Part shown: positions 44,783 through 52,532 of the stretch, one piece after another
Position numbering within the stretch: the stretch's first letter is position 1
How the letters are laid out: every line of letters begins with the position of its first letter
Program-made: the position numbers and the translations under genes
Source of the DNA: Crocinitomix sp.
GTDB taxonomy: Bacteria > Bacteroidota > Bacteroidia > Flavobacteriales_D > Crocinitomicaceae
DNA length: 64,000 bases
Assembly: GCA_013138735.1 (NCBI GenBank)
Contig: WTCE01000013.1
Span: 1 to 64,000 of the forward strand
Reading direction: 5' to 3'
The notes under the pieces: generated by a model
Databases searched by the model: none
Told to the model about the DNA's origin: nothing
What the model saw: the letters and a program-made list of their open reading frames with translations, nothing else

Positions 44783-44978
44783 TATCGACTATTTTAGATA
44801 GAACAGGAACGGTACAGTAAACTTCGAATTTATCCGCTTTATATAGTTTCACTTCATCTGTATAAAGAAAACTTTCAAGTTCTGCTTCTTTAGTTGATTC
44901 AGTTGCTTTTAGTGGTTTCGTAACATAAAAGCTAAACTGTAAGAGGTGTTTGTTTTTCAATTCTTCAAATGAGATCAT
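44775..44978 (-). CDS. 67-aa protein between the two peptide maturase genes
   Basis: The gene overlaps gwsG by ATGA (44975-44978) and gwsS by 8 bases, so all three are translationally coupled. The protein, MISFEELKNKHLLQFSFYVT KPLKATESTKEAELESFLYT DEVKLYKADKFEVYCTVPVL SKIVDNE, is acidic. It has an early strand-like segment (HLLQFSFYVT) and a final one (FEVYCTVPVL), with no known domain that I recognise. A leader-binding or scaffold role (like the small RRE-type proteins in other peptide-modification systems) is a guess from position. Confidence 0.65.
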   Translation of the reverse strand: MISFEELKNKHLLQFSFYVTKPLKATESTKEAELESFLYTDEVKLYKADKFEVYCTVPVLSKIVDNE

Positions 44979-45976
44979 ACGCGACTATATTTTATTAATG
45001 TTTCGGCTACAATTTTATCAAGCTTCAAATTTCCCATATCTGAAATGCCCATAAATTGTCCAACTGGGTTAATTTCCAAAAAATAATAATCATCATCCTC
45101 TAAGGATTTTATTAAATCGATTGAACCACAAACCATATTCATACGTGCCATAAAGAGATGTAATTTCTCTTTGATTTCGTTAGGCAGGTCTATGATTTCC
45201 ATTCTATTTGGGTTTTCAGTATTATAATTTCGATAATCGATCTCTGTTTCCTTATTGATCTGAGAAAAAATGGCCGTGGGATAAATCACGCCATCCAAAT
45301 AGAACACCCTAACTTCATATGCTTTGCTAATTTCACCTTGAAAAAAAGAAGGAAAAAAAAGTTCATTCGGTAATTTGTCCAATGAAGTTGCATTGACTCT
45401 TTCTGTTAGTCCCGAAATAAATTCCTTCCCGATTTTAAAACTCTCAGCCTCTCGACATGCTTTTGTAATCGCTTTTGGGTGTTTTTCTAAAAATTGTTTG
45501 AGGTGCTTTTTATTATTGACGACAATAGAAGGTGGTGTTTTTATTCCGACCTCCTCAGCAATTTGTAAATTATTAAACTTATTTGTTGAATCGGACGGAC
45601 GGTTAATCCAATATACATCTCTTAAGGATTTTTCTATAAGACCGTATGTCGCCCAAGCTTCTGATCGCAAATATTTATTTAATTTGTTAACCAAAATAAA
45701 TTCTTCAACGTCCTTTGTCTCTACATCAACTATTTTATAACTATCAAAAGCTCTTCTGAACCAAACGGCGCTAATTTCAGAACTCTTAATATTTATTTCG
45801 CCCTCTACTATTTCAAATTCCCATTTGCCATTATCAAATTTGAATTGAATTTCAACATCTCCATTAAACAAATCGTTACCGTTTAACCGATAGTATTTTT
45901 CGTTCTTATGTCTCAGCCAATCAATTACATTATCTGTAGTACTCTCCGCTTCTTTTCTACTTAAAATAAGGATCAT
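44975..45976 (-). CDS. gwsG: grasp-with-spasm system ATP-grasp peptide maturase
   Basis: This 333-aa ATP-grasp enzyme is of the kind that makes ester or amide links between side chains in ribosomally made peptides (graspetide-type chemistry). The family shape is visible: MILILSRKEAESTTDNVIDW at the start; ATP-binding Lys regions HPKAITKACREAESF and GKEFISGLTERVNATSL; substrate strand AYEVRVFYLDGVIYPTAIFS; and the Mg-binding end YYFLEINPVGQFMGISDMG. Length and motifs agree with MvdC/MvdD-like enzymes and the GwsG family. The precursor gene lies 78 bp upstream. Confidence 0.9.
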   Translation of the reverse strand: MILILSRKEAESTTDNVIDWLRHKNEKYYRLNGNDLFNGDVEIQFKFDNGKWEFEIVEGEINIKSSEISAVWFRRAFDSYKIVDVETKDVEEFILVNKLNKYLRSEAWATYGLIEKSLRDVYWINRPSDSTNKFNNLQIAEEVGIKTPPSIVVNNKKHLKQFLEKHPKAITKACREAESFKIGKEFISGLTERVNATSLDKLPNELFFPSFFQGEISKAYEVRVFYLDGVIYPTAIFSQINKETEIDYRNYNTENPNRMEIIDLPNEIKEKLHLFMARMNMVCGSIDLIKSLEDDDYYFLEINPVGQFMGISDMGNLKLDKIVAETLIKYSRV

Positions 45977-45994
45977 TTGTTATTCAAAAATAAA

Positions 45995-46021
45995 TGAGAC
46001 CTCATTAAAAATGAGGCCTCA
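45995..46021 (-). terminator. hairpin between the precursor and maturase genes (possible attenuator)
   Basis: TGAGACCTCAT (45995-46005) pairs with ATGAGGCCTCA (46011-46021) with one mismatch, around a five-base loop. In the direction of transcription (minus strand) it is followed by a run rich in T (ATTTATTTTTG). It sits in the 78-bp gap between the precursor stop and the gwsG start. It could partly terminate transcription so that more precursor than enzyme is made. Confidence 0.6.
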
Positions 46022-46054
46022 AATATGGTTAATCAGTTATTGAATTAGCCGTTA

Positions 46055-46234
46055 CTATGCGATTTCTTTATTCAATGGATCTCCATCATGACCATCACAA
46101 TGCCAATGATCTCCACATCTAGTCATTAAATGAGAACGGCCACCAGTACCTTCTGCTGCACCACCTTTAATTTCGCTATAACTTTCTTTTTTCAACTCAT
46201 TTGCTGAAAATAAATCAAATTTTAAACTCTTCAT
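46055..46234 (-). CDS. precursor peptide of the grasp-with-spasm system, 59 aa
   Basis: The ORF reads MKSLKFDLFSANELKKESYS EIKGG (leader, 25 residues) followed by AAEGTGGRSHLMTRCGDHWH CDGHDGDPLNKEIA (core, 34 residues). The leader has the L-x-x-x-E-L-x-K-x-S-Y-x-x-I-K-G-G shape known from Bacteroidota modified-peptide precursors with double-Gly cleavage sites. The core holds Ser/Thr, many acidic residues, two Cys and four His, so cross-linking and metal binding are plausible. It lies first in the cluster in the same orientation as the ATP-grasp and SPASM genes. ATG 46234 has an AT-rich leader with no strong ribosome-binding site. Confidence 0.85.
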   Translation of the reverse strand: MKSLKFDLFSANELKKESYSEIKGGAAEGTGGRSHLMTRCGDHWHCDGHDGDPLNKEIA

Positions 46235-46667
46235 AATATTATAAGTTTTGTATATTAATAAAATGTGCTGTCAATATTTGCAGCACCCCTTTTTTTATTC
46301 ATTTGCAATTTGTCCGTACGCTACTTCATGAAATGAATAAGTGTTATTTGCTAAATAATATATATAGAATTTCTTTTAATAAGCGCATTTTTTTACACTA
46401 AATCGCGAAATATCAGCGAATTAGAGTTAAACACCTAGGCTCTTAAACCTAATAATCTCATTGAATTACGTATTTAAACTAGTGCGCCCGAAATGAAAAA
46501 TAAATTTCATGAAAATATGAGCGTTTTATCACTCATTTAAAGATAGCGACTTGTAAAAATTCTACTTTTAAGAGTGAATTAAGGAAGCTAGGGTTTCTTG
46601 TGCAAAATGTGTCTTGCAATAAAAATTTATTTCCTAATGTGTTAGAGTAAAATTCGTCCATTTAAAT
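46235..46667. other. gene-free stretch upstream of the peptide cluster
   Basis: No believable ORF is seen in either direction. A hairpin with arms GTGCTG (46265-46270) and CAGCAC (46281-46286) lies 30 bases before the precursor start. It is followed on the plus strand by CCCTTTTTTTATT. Read on the minus strand it falls in the probable 5' leader of the precursor. I found no TAnnTTTG box for the precursor promoter. Confidence 0.55.
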
Positions 46668-47561
46668 TTAGTCAACCAATATCGACTTCCTTAGAACCCT
46701 CTCATTAGCAATTACTGTGACGTAATAAATCCCCTTCGGAATATCACTGACAGAAAAACTTATCCCATCATTATTATGCGTCCAATTTATTGAGACTACT
46801 CTTCCTTCTGCACTCGTCAAAAGGACCTCTTTAATATTGATATCAAACGAAAAGCTACAGTTAACTATATTTTTTGAAGGATTCGGATAAACTGAAAATT
46901 GAACGGATTTCTCTACTTCTTCTATCCCAACACTAAGTGAACAGCTTCCTAAAGTATAGGTAACTCCTTCACTTTCCGTATAAAAAGTTGTATCTCCCAC
47001 ACTCATACAATACAATTTTTTTCCATACTCCGAAGCTCCATCCAGAAATTCCGCGAAGAATCCTTTTTCACATCCAATTCCTTCTATCCATCTGCCCCCA
47101 CCTAAATAAATCACTCGCCGTGTCACTCCTTCAACTTCAATAGAAGAAATAGACGTTACTTTATAATTTGCAGGATTTTCGCCCAATCCACCTTCAGAAT
47201 AAATATTATACACCGTATCACCTACATTGGTTGTAAAATCATAAAGTACAAATTCATCTGTAGAATCTTTTGGCACAAAATAGACCGTGCCACCAGCATC
47301 TCTTAAGGCTCCTTTATAGTCCCCTCCGCAAAATCGTATAATTTTATAGGCCTCTGATCCAATTAAAGTATCTTCTCCTGATCCACAATAATTGCTTGTA
47401 CCATAGAGATCGTAATAATAGCCTCCCCATTCATTTTCCTCAACGGTATAGAGTCCATTACTCCAAATAACATCTTCAGTGGGGAAAGGCAAGTACTCCT
47501 GCGCTGAAGCTATGTTTGAAGCAGACACAATAAATAACACAATAATTTTTAAAATATTCAT
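46668..47561 (-). CDS. T9SS-exported secreted protein
   Basis: This 297-aa protein has a signal peptide (MNILKIIVLFIVSASNIASA, ATG 47561 chosen over an upstream in-frame ATG because it gives a clean signal) and a type A sorting domain at the C-terminus: VYPNPSKNIVNCSFSFDINI KEVLLTSAEGRVV then DIPKGIYYVTVIANERVLRK. The central 180 residues are beta-rich with many Gly and Thr, and two or more Cys. The protein is sent to the cell surface or medium. Its cargo function is not identified. Confidence 0.85.
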   Translation of the reverse strand: MNILKIIVLFIVSASNIASAQEYLPFPTEDVIWSNGLYTVEENEWGGYYYDLYGTSNYCGSGEDTLIGSEAYKIIRFCGGDYKGALRDAGGTVYFVPKDSTDEFVLYDFTTNVGDTVYNIYSEGGLGENPANYKVTSISSIEVEGVTRRVIYLGGGRWIEGIGCEKGFFAEFLDGASEYGKKLYCMSVGDTTFYTESEGVTYTLGSCSLSVGIEEVEKSVQFSVYPNPSKNIVNCSFSFDINIKEVLLTSAEGRVVSINWTHNNDGISFSVSDIPKGIYYVTVIANERVLRKSILVD

Positions 47562-47693
47562 AACTAATCCAAAAAACGGATAATCCAATCAGTTGGTTGG
47601 TCACTATATTTACTCAATTTTCAATTAGGAATCAAAAAAGCGACTCCAACAAAATGTCAAAGCCGCTTTAAACCTAAAAGAATCCGTCAACCC

Positions 47694-48035
47694 CTATCCG
47701 GCCTTTTTTGGGTTTATTAATAATATTTCGTTCACCTGAATTTCTGTTACACGGCGATTGGCGCCACCATTATCTTGATAGACACGATTAACCAGTTTAC
47801 CATCCACCGCTATAAGTTGTCCTTTTTTGACGAATTTTTCTATGAGCTCAGCTTTCTTACCCCAGGCGATTATATTGTGCCATTGTGTTAAGGTTTTTTT
47901 GCCATTTACTTCTTTAATTGTTTCGTTGGTGGCTAATGAGAACTTGGCTAGTTTTACGCCGTTTTCGAATGTTCGTACTGTCGGATTGATTCCTGTTCTT
48001 CCGATTAAGTTGACTGCGTTTTGTAATTTGTTCAT
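47694..48035 (-). CDS. single-stranded DNA-binding protein (paralogue 1)
   Basis: This 113-aa OB-fold protein shows the SSB pattern: NLIGRTGINPTVRTFENGVK LAKFSLATNE, then QWHNIIAWGKKAELIEKFVK KGQLIAVDGKLVNRVY and VTEIQVNEILLIN. It lacks the long disordered region and acidic DDxIPF tip of replicative SSBs, so it may be an accessory protein of phage or recombination type. About half of its residues match the second SSB at 48235. Confidence 0.88.
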   Translation of the reverse strand: MNKLQNAVNLIGRTGINPTVRTFENGVKLAKFSLATNETIKEVNGKKTLTQWHNIIAWGKKAELIEKFVKKGQLIAVDGKLVNRVYQDNGGANRRVTEIQVNEILLINPKKAG

Positions 48036-48048
48036 TGTTTTAGTGTTA

Positions 48049-48220
48049 AGTGTTATGTGTATAGTGTTAAGTTCTGTGGTTCGTGTTTTGTGTTTTGAGG
48101 ATTGTCTGTTCGGCTAGGATCTTTTTATGGTAGTTGATGAATCCATTTCTATCAAATTTAAATGCTGGTTTAAGTGTTATGCGTCTCGCTCTTAAAACTT
48201 AACACGACACACATAACACT
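48049..48220. repeat. inverted repeat (25-bp arms) between the two SSB genes
   Basis: AGTGTTATGTGT-ATA-GTGTTAAGTT at 48049-48073 pairs with its inverted copy at 48196-48220 with 23 of 25 matches. The arms are simple-sequence-like (repeated GTGTTAAG and TGTTATGTG). The 122 bases between contain no gene. The whole lies between the two SSB genes and might be a recombination or duplication scar. Confidence 0.75.
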
Positions 48221-48234
48221 AAAAACCCGCTCCT

Positions 48235-48585
48235 CTACTTCTTCTCCTCTTCTTTTCTACCAAGCAGTAAAATGTCATTAATTTGAACTTCCGTTTTCAC
48301 TCGCTTATCACCCTCTTTTGTTTCATAAGTACGAGTCACCAATTTTCCTTCAATTGCAATTTCTTGTCCTTTCACGACGTATTTCTCAATGATCTCCGCT
48401 TGACCGTTCCATGCAACTGCATTGTGCCAGGTAACTTGATCTACTTTTTCACCTTCGGGTGTTTTATATGATTCGTTTGTTGCTATACTAATTTTGGCCA
48501 ATTTTTTTCCATTCTCAAATGAAATGATTTCTGGCGTTTGTCCTAAATTTCCAATTAATTGTACTTTGTTTCTTAATGCATTCAT
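48235..48585 (-). CDS. single-stranded DNA-binding protein (paralogue 2)
   Basis: This 116-aa OB-fold SSB has KVQLIGNLGQTPEIISFENG KKLAKISIATNESYKTPEGE, then WHNAVAWNGQAEIIEKYVVK GQEIAIEGKLVTRTYE and VQINDILLLGRKEEEKK. Like paralogue 1 it ends in basic and acidic charges without the usual acidic SSB tip. The two genes are 199 bp apart in the same orientation, so a local duplication is likely. The chromosomal SSB is probably elsewhere. Confidence 0.88.
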   Translation of the reverse strand: MNALRNKVQLIGNLGQTPEIISFENGKKLAKISIATNESYKTPEGEKVDQVTWHNAVAWNGQAEIIEKYVVKGQEIAIEGKLVTRTYETKEGDKRVKTEVQINDILLLGRKEEEKK

Positions 48586-49082
48586 AATGTTTAATTTTTA
48601 AAAGTTTGTATTTGTTTACAGTCGTTGTTTGTAATCGACAGTGCAAAGGAAAGGCAACATCAAAAGTTTATTCGTCTATTAAATGATTGTAAACGAATAA
48701 AATACATTTGTAAATGTTTGAAAACGTTTTTATATCTGACTATCAATATATTATAACAATTTTAAGATTTAATATATTTTCGCTTATTTTTCAGAAATTC
48801 TGCCAATCGGTTGTTTTTGACAGCTTTTTCATGACACATCTGAAGAAAAAAAGACGCCTTATTGACAAAAAATAGCTATTGATGAACCTTTTCTTGAAAC
48901 CAACAAATAATTACTCAAGAACCGAGGGCGACAGAAGATATTGCATTTAATAAGAGCAGAGAAGTATTGTTTCTGATCTCTTGTAGCAGCCTCTTTTTGA
49001 TACGTAAAAAAGATTGATTTGAAAACATACAAATAGTTTTGGGCATTCTAATTACCTTACAGTCTGAAATGAATCAAAAGAT
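48586..49082. other. gene-free stretch between SSB and VOC genes
   Basis: No credible ORF. Upstream of the minus-strand SSB start lies a T-rich tract with several related motifs (TGTTTACAGTCG, TGTAAACG, TGTAAATG) that could be binding sites, though this is weak. The rest is AT-rich, without clear hairpins or repeats. Confidence 0.5.
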
Positions 49083-49763
49083 ATGAAACCAATAATCCAA
49101 ACGCCAACGCCCAATTATAAAGAGAGCTGTAATTTTTATGAAAAAATCGGCTTTGAAATCATTAAAAATGATGGAAAAACATACGCTTATTCAAAAGGGA
49201 TTACCATTGAGATAAACGAAGATCGTTATAGTCGTGCAGGACTCAAATGTTTTGGTGAAAATTGGACAGCCTTCTTACTTGATTGCGGCTTAATGTACAA
49301 CGCAACAAAAACGCCTACCGGTTTTATGCTCCTCGCCCCTAGTGGCTGTCGTATTTATCTTGAGGATGAATGCGATAATATTCCAGCAAGTGATACGGCA
49401 CCCTTAATTGGCAATTATGGTGGTTTTTCGCTTGAAACGAATCATATTGAGGATTCTATCAAATTTTGGTCACTATTTGGTTATAAACAAACCATGGGAA
49501 ATCTTGAACATGGATGGGTTGCTCTATCAAATGAAGCAGGTTTCTCGATTAGCTTAATGAAATATCAATGTTGCCCTCACCTCTTTTTTAATCCTTCCCT
49601 ATCCTACTTTAATGGCAAGGACAACCTAGCCATTATTGACCAAGTAAAAGCAGCCAATATTGGAATCACGGAAGAAATTACACAATTTAATCCTGAGGGA
49701 ATTGCTGACAATATAATTATTAGAGATCCAGGTGGTTTAGGTTTTTTCATCTTCAATGATTAA
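49083..49763 (+). CDS. VOC-family (glyoxalase-like) protein
   Basis: This 226-aa protein contains two tandem VOC (vicinal oxygen chelate) halves. The first starts PIIQTPTPNYKESCNFYEKI GFEII and the second GNYGGFSLETNHIEDSIKFW SLFGY; each ends in an aromatic strand with Glu/Asp (YLEDE, FFIFND). Members include glyoxalases, dioxygenases and fosfomycin- or bleomycin-type resistance proteins. Metal ligands are not obvious enough to choose a subfamily. Confidence 0.75.
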   Translation: MKPIIQTPTPNYKESCNFYEKIGFEIIKNDGKTYAYSKGITIEINEDRYSRAGLKCFGENWTAFLLDCGLMYNATKTPTGFMLLAPSGCRIYLEDECDNIPASDTAPLIGNYGGFSLETNHIEDSIKFWSLFGYKQTMGNLEHGWVALSNEAGFSISLMKYQCCPHLFFNPSLSYFNGKDNLAIIDQVKAANIGITEEITQFNPEGIADNIIIRDPGGLGFFIFND

Positions 49764-49869
49764 ACATTTTTGCCCGCTAGTGAGTCCTGTTGCGTGAAAA
49801 ATAATTCCAAAAAAGCCCATTCGTCATATATTAATAGTACTTTTATGCTCTAATATTATTTTTATTACA

Positions 49870-50061
49870 ATGAAAAACGGAACAGTAAAATTCTTCAATG
49901 AATCAAAAGGATTTGGATTCGTCACGGATGACGCAGACAATCAAGAGTATTTTGTACACGTAAGTGGCTTAATCGACGAAATTAACGAAGGCGACAAAGT
50001 TGAATTCGATTTAAAAGATGGTAGAAAAGGACTTAACGCAGTGGACGTTAAAGTTATCTAA
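49870..50061 (+). CDS. cold-shock protein
   Basis: This 63-aa OB-fold protein carries RNP1 (SKGFGFVT) and RNP2 (EYFVHVSGL) of cold-shock domain proteins, in the standard order after MKNGTVKFFNE. It binds single-stranded RNA or DNA. A good rho-independent terminator follows at 50083-50117, so it is a single-gene unit. Confidence 0.94.
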   Translation: MKNGTVKFFNESKGFGFVTDDADNQEYFVHVSGLIDEINEGDKVEFDLKDGRKGLNAVDVKVI

Positions 50062-50082
50062 TTGATACTTTACAATCTTATT

Positions 50083-50117
50083 AAAAAGCCTAGAGATTAA
50101 TCGTCTAGGCTTTTTTT
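50083..50117 (+). terminator. rho-independent terminator of the cold-shock gene
   Basis: AAAAAGCCTAGA (50083-50094) pairs with TCTAGGCTTTTT (50104-50115) around a nine-base loop (50095-50103) and runs into further T. Confidence 0.85.
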
Positions 50118-50198
50118 ATGCCATCTATTTGCTATGCTCAAAGTAGGGGTAATGGTTTTATAACTCGTAAATAGAATGTCAACCATTAAACTACCAAT

Positions 50199-51542
50199 AT
50201 GAAACGTACTGCTACCATTTTCACTTTAATTTTACTTTTAGTACAATACTCGGCAATGGCCCAACTGGCTAAAGGCGATCGCGTTTTAGCCTGGCAGGTT
50301 GATGTTGCTGAAAATGACGATTATGATATCGCATTCGGATTTGCAGAAGATGCTTGTCAAGAATCTACACATTTAGCATTATCATGGTCAGCATTGGAGC
50401 CAGATGACGGAGTTTTTGATCCAGCTTATATTGCTTCACCATTAGATATTATCAATATTTATTATCCATTGAAGGCCGTTCAGTTGGAATTGCAAATTGC
50501 CGTTACCAATACAACTAACAAAGAGGTACCAGCTGATCTCGCAGCTGTTCCGTTTGATTCCCCAGAGATGATTGAACGCTTTAAAATTGCACTGGACACC
50601 ATTTTTGAGCACATACCAGATGTTGACTTGGCAGCATTAAATATTGGCAATGAAAGTGATATTTTATTTGGAACTGATGAAAGCCAATACAATGCGTTTA
50701 AAACATTTTTAGACGCTATTGTTCCTTACGCCAAGACTACTTATTTTGATTTACATGGTACAGAATTGAAAGTTGGAACAGCACTGACTTTAAGCGGCTT
50801 AACCAATCCAGACCTATCAGCTTATTGTCAAATATTAAATGAAGGTTTAGACATAGTTACGGTAACTTATTATCCGTTAGGGCCAGCCTTCACCATGGAA
50901 CACCCTTCAGTTGTTGAAGGAAATTTTGATGAATTAGTGGCACATTATCCATCCGTAGACCAGCCCATTTACTTTGCCGAATGTGGCTATTCATCAAGCG
51001 AAACATGTCTCAGTTCAGAAGCTTTACAAGCAGAATTTTATACCGCGGTTTTTGAGGCATGGGATAAACATTACGATAACATAAAATACCTCACAATTTT
51101 TAAATCAACTGATTGGTCAAATGCAGATGTTGAATTTTTGTCTGAGTACTATGGAATTGATGATCCCATTTTCCTCGAATATTTAAGAACACTTGGTGTA
51201 CGCACATGGGATGGTGATGGCACCAACAAATTGGCTTATGAATTTATTTTATGCGAATTAAAAGCACGCGACTGGTGTGCTGTTGACTGTGCTTTAACAG
51301 AAGTTCAATCATTGACGTCGCCATCTGCAGTACGGTTGTTTCCAAATCCTGCGTCTGATAGGGTCAGTATTCAGTCGGAAATTGAAATTGCCGAAATAAA
51401 TATCTATAATTCATTGGGCGAGGCTATTATTACAACTAATGACAGCGACATTGAGGTAAACACATTGCCGGCAGGCATTTACTTCGTCTATATTACCTTC
51501 GCCGATCATTCATTTACCAATTTAAAATTCACGAAGCAATAA
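50199..51542 (+). CDS. T9SS-secreted glycoside hydrolase-like TIM-barrel protein
   Basis: This 447-aa protein has a signal peptide (MKRTATIFTLILLLVQYSAMA), a TIM-barrel of about 330 residues, and a T9SS sorting domain (VRLFPNPASDRVSIQSEIEI and LPAGIYFVYITFADHSF). The barrel resembles clan GH-A hydrolases (GH53-like). The acid/base Glu is in AALNIGNESDI (about residue 150) and the nucleophile Glu in YFAECGYSSSE (about 264). It should act on a surface or extracellular polysaccharide. The substrate is not known. Confidence 0.72.
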   Translation: MKRTATIFTLILLLVQYSAMAQLAKGDRVLAWQVDVAENDDYDIAFGFAEDACQESTHLALSWSALEPDDGVFDPAYIASPLDIINIYYPLKAVQLELQIAVTNTTNKEVPADLAAVPFDSPEMIERFKIALDTIFEHIPDVDLAALNIGNESDILFGTDESQYNAFKTFLDAIVPYAKTTYFDLHGTELKVGTALTLSGLTNPDLSAYCQILNEGLDIVTVTYYPLGPAFTMEHPSVVEGNFDELVAHYPSVDQPIYFAECGYSSSETCLSSEALQAEFYTAVFEAWDKHYDNIKYLTIFKSTDWSNADVEFLSEYYGIDDPIFLEYLRTLGVRTWDGDGTNKLAYEFILCELKARDWCAVDCALTEVQSLTSPSAVRLFPNPASDRVSIQSEIEIAEINIYNSLGEAIITTNDSDIEVNTLPAGIYFVYITFADHSFTNLKFTKQ

Positions 51543-51747
51543 TTCAAAGACGCTCTCGGTTTTTTGTCGATAATTATTGTCTTTTCAGCGATAATTTCAC
51601 GGATTTTTTGCCCAAAGTTGGAAAATATTATGATATTTAAGTCAATTAAGCAACTAGGCGAACTCCCACAAAGTATCGAACTAACTCCCTCATTACGCCA
51701 TTGATACATCTTAAAGCGTAACATAATTTAAACTAAAATAAATACCT

Positions 51748-52452
51748 ATGAAAAAGTTAATAGCAGAGTTTATTGGGACAATGTGGCTTGTGATTGGCGG
51801 TTGTGGAGCCGCATATTTCGCGTGTAATTTTCCCGAAGCAGGAATTGGTTTCCTCGGCGTATCGCTAGCATTTGGTTTAACCGTAGTGACTATGGCGTAT
51901 GCAATTGGGCACATCTCAGGATGTCATCTGAATCCAGCAGTTTCTATTGGATTGTGGGCTGGTGGAAGATTTGAAGGAAAAGAATTACCCGGGTATATAG
52001 GGGCACAATTATGCGGCGGCATTGCCGGCGCAGGAATTCTCTACCTCATTGCAAGTGGACAAGATGGATTCGAAACAGTTGGGAATTTTGCAGCGAACGG
52101 TTATACTGATGGAGCAGCCGAAGGTTCTCCTAATGGATTCGGAATGGTTTCTGCCTTGGTCATTGAAGTTGTAATGACGTTTATGTTTTTAATTATTATT
52201 CTAGGATCAACGCATTCAAAAGCCCCTAAATATCTTGCTGGTCTTGCTATTGGTTTAGGTTTGACTTTAATTCACTTAATCAGTATTCCGGTAACAAATA
52301 CATCTGTTAATCCTGCTCGTAGTACGAGTCAGGCATTATTTGCAGATAATGATTGGGCAATGGGACAATTATGGTTATTCTGGGTAGCACCTATTGTTGG
52401 AGCAGTCCTTGCTGGTATTGTTTATAAATATATGTCTCCAGAAAAGAAATAG
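51748..52452 (+). CDS. aqpZ: aquaporin Z
   Basis: This 234-aa water channel has six transmembrane segments and the two NPA boxes: [20 protein letters not shown] and [20 protein letters not shown]. The NPA-adjacent Arg (NPARS) and residues typical of the AqpZ selectivity filter (F and H in TM2/TM5) are consistent with water specificity. The N-terminus [20 protein letters not shown] is also AqpZ-like. A terminator follows at 52469-52504. Confidence 0.93.
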   Translation: MKKLIAEFIGTMWLVIGGCGAAYFACNFPEAGIGFLGVSLAFGLTVVTMAYAIGHISGCHLNPAVSIGLWAGGRFEGKELPGYIGAQLCGGIAGAGILYLIASGQDGFETVGNFAANGYTDGAAEGSPNGFGMVSALVIEVVMTFMFLIIILGSTHSKAPKYLAGLAIGLGLTLIHLISIPVTNTSVNPARSTSQALFADNDWAMGQLWLFWVAPIVGAVLAGIVYKYMSPEKK

Positions 52453-52468
52453 TAAATGATTTTTTATT

Positions 52469-52504
52469 AAACCGAGTAGGAAAGTATTCTTACTCGGTTT
52501 TTTG
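52469..52504 (+). terminator. rho-independent terminator after aqpZ
   Basis: AAACCGAGTAGGAA (52469-52482) pairs with TTCTTACTCGGTTT (52487-52500) with one mismatch and a short loop, followed by TTTTG. Confidence 0.8.
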
Positions 52505-52524
52505 TTTCCCGAATTTGGGATGAT

Positions 52525-52532
52525 TACATTTG
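52525..52532 (+). promoter_or_regulatory. TACATTTG box overlapping the putative RluA start
   Basis: TACATTTG at 52525-52532 matches TAnnTTTG. It overlaps the apparent TTG start at 52530-52532. If it works as a -7 box, that start could not be used from its transcript, so the box may be chance. Confidence 0.25.

Noticed and set aside
46265-46286. Hairpin before the precursor gene read as a plus-strand terminator
   Set aside because: No plus-strand gene ends nearby, so a terminator role on that strand has nothing to terminate; it was mentioned only as a leader structure.
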